NCBI GenBank assembly: GCA_021850745.1
Contig: JAJZKX010000152.1
Location: 1 to 5,465, forward strand
Reading direction: 5' to 3'
Length of the DNA stretch: 5,465 nt
DNA from: Thermoplasmata archaeon
GTDB lineage: Archaea; Thermoplasmatota; Thermoplasmata; Thermoplasmatales; Thermoplasmataceae
Both the position numbers and the translations under genes were made by a program. How positions within the stretch are numbered: position 1 is the stretch's first letter; each line of letters begins with the position of its first letter. Shown here in pieces: positions 4,919 to 5,465 of the stretch. The notes under the pieces were generated by a model that saw nothing but the letters and a program-made list of their open reading frames with translations, searched no databases and was not told the origin of the DNA.

Positions 4919-5465
4919 ATGCCTTTAAAATCAAGGGAATCGATTGATGCACTCATCGAAGTCACAAGGAGTGACTGTACAGTTACAAACCATATATACA
5001 ACAATAATTATTCGGCCGAAATACTTCGCCTGAAGGTCGGTGAAGACACCACCATCCATAAGGTCATATGCCACGGCAACAGGGATGAAATCTATCATGA
5101 CCTGAAGGCAGTTGTAAAGGATGCATCAAGAATAGGCAAGAATACACTTTGGGCCGAAACTTCAAGCTGTTCGTCGTGCCATTTCTTTGCAAGCCAGGAC
5201 ATCATAGTATCAGGGACAAAATCAATCAACAGGAACCATCTCATATATCGTATAGTGCTGCCTTCCAGGTTTCATCTCAAGGATATAATGGAGAAACTGG
5301 AAAAATTGAACCTTAATCCGGTGCTCATTGAATCACACGAAAACCTTAACACTGATCTGACACCAAGGGAAAAAGAGATCATTGAACTGGCCTATAAACG
5401 GGGTTATTACGACACTGAAAGGAAGATATCAATGAAGGATCTTGCAACCGAACTCCAGGTATCCG
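4919..5465 (+). CDS. HTH_10 (bacterio-opsin activator type) transcription regulator, 3'-truncated
   Basis: The frame is open to the right edge with 182 full codons visible; the family is usually a little over 200 residues, so perhaps 30-40 are missing. The C-terminal part is a clear HTH_10 domain from about residue 146: D-L-T-P-R-E-K-E-I-I-E-L-A-Y-K-R-G-Y-Y-D, then K-I-S-M-K-D-L-A-T-E-L-Q-V-S, where the helix-turn-helix begins. The N-terminal sensor-like domain (about 1-140) contains C84-S-S-C87-H88, and further back C20, H25 and C51-H52. These could bind a metal or respond to redox state, but that is inference. The likely role is a cytoplasmic DNA-binding regulator with unknown signal and targets. 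ATG 4919 fits a TATA box at leaderless distance and has no Shine-Dalgarno. It is divergent from tRNA-Gln across a 152-nt spacer, so autoregulation through that spacer is possible. Confidence 0.9.
   Translation, partial: MPLKSRESIDALIEVTRSDCTVTNHIYNNNYSAEILRLKVGEDTTIHKVICHGNRDEIYHDLKAVVKDASRIGKNTLWAETSSCSSCHFFASQDIIVSGTKSINRNHLIYRIVLPSRFHLKDIMEKLEKLNLNPVLIESHENLNTDLTPREKEIIELAYKRGYYDTERKISMKDLATELQVS

Noticed and set aside
1..5465. CRISPR array, insertion sequence or integration site
   Set aside because: No regularly spaced repeats, transposase or integrase-like protein, or duplicated tRNA 3' end is visible.

Overview
The window looks like ordinary chromosomal DNA from a euryarchaeon, most likely a Thermoplasmatales relative (Thermoplasma, Ferroplasma or Cuniculiplasma type). 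The archaeal assignment rests on an archaeal NAC protein with a C-terminal UBA domain, a class I (archaeal) CCA-adding enzyme, an HTH_10 (bacterio-opsin-activator type) regulator, two tRNA genes without encoded CCA, and TATA-like boxes placed for leaderless or short-leader transcripts. The order-level call is an inference from moderate GC content and heavy AGG/AGA (Arg) and ATA (Ile) codon use, and it is tentative.

Layout. (1) Positions 1-822, plus strand: the 3' part of a multi-pass membrane protein that runs in from the left, overlapped by 14 nt by a GTG-started small winged-helix protein. (2) 823-1383: mostly non-coding. It holds an orphan TATA-like box, a minus-strand tRNA-Phe(GAA), and the divergent promoter region ahead of a transporter. 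(3) 1384-2580, plus strand: a 12-segment MFS-type permease. (4) 2630-4335, plus strand: NAC and CCA tRNA nucleotidyltransferase, joined by an ATGA stop/start overlap. (5) 4293-4766, minus strand: tRNA-Gln(UUG) followed by a 64-residue ubiquitin-like/ThiS-MoaD-like protein ending in Gly-Gly, whose 3' end overlaps the CCA gene tail to tail by 43 nt. (6) 4919 to the right edge, plus strand: an HTH_10 transcription regulator, cut off by the window.

The central theme is translation and tRNA biology. NAC meets nascent chains at the ribosome. The CCA enzyme completes tRNA 3' ends, and neither tRNA here encodes CCA. The Gly-Gly protein could be a sulfur carrier and/or protein modifier; in haloarchaea such proteins support 2-thiolation of wobble uridine in tRNAs, and tRNA-Gln(UUG), just upstream on the same strand, belongs to the class that carries this modification.

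I see no mobile element, CRISPR array or phage signature, and no convincing undescribed multi-gene system. The points most worth checking are the Gly-Gly protein and its context, the membrane protein/winged-helix pair, the CxxCH motif in the HTH_10 regulator, and the orphan promoter near 890.
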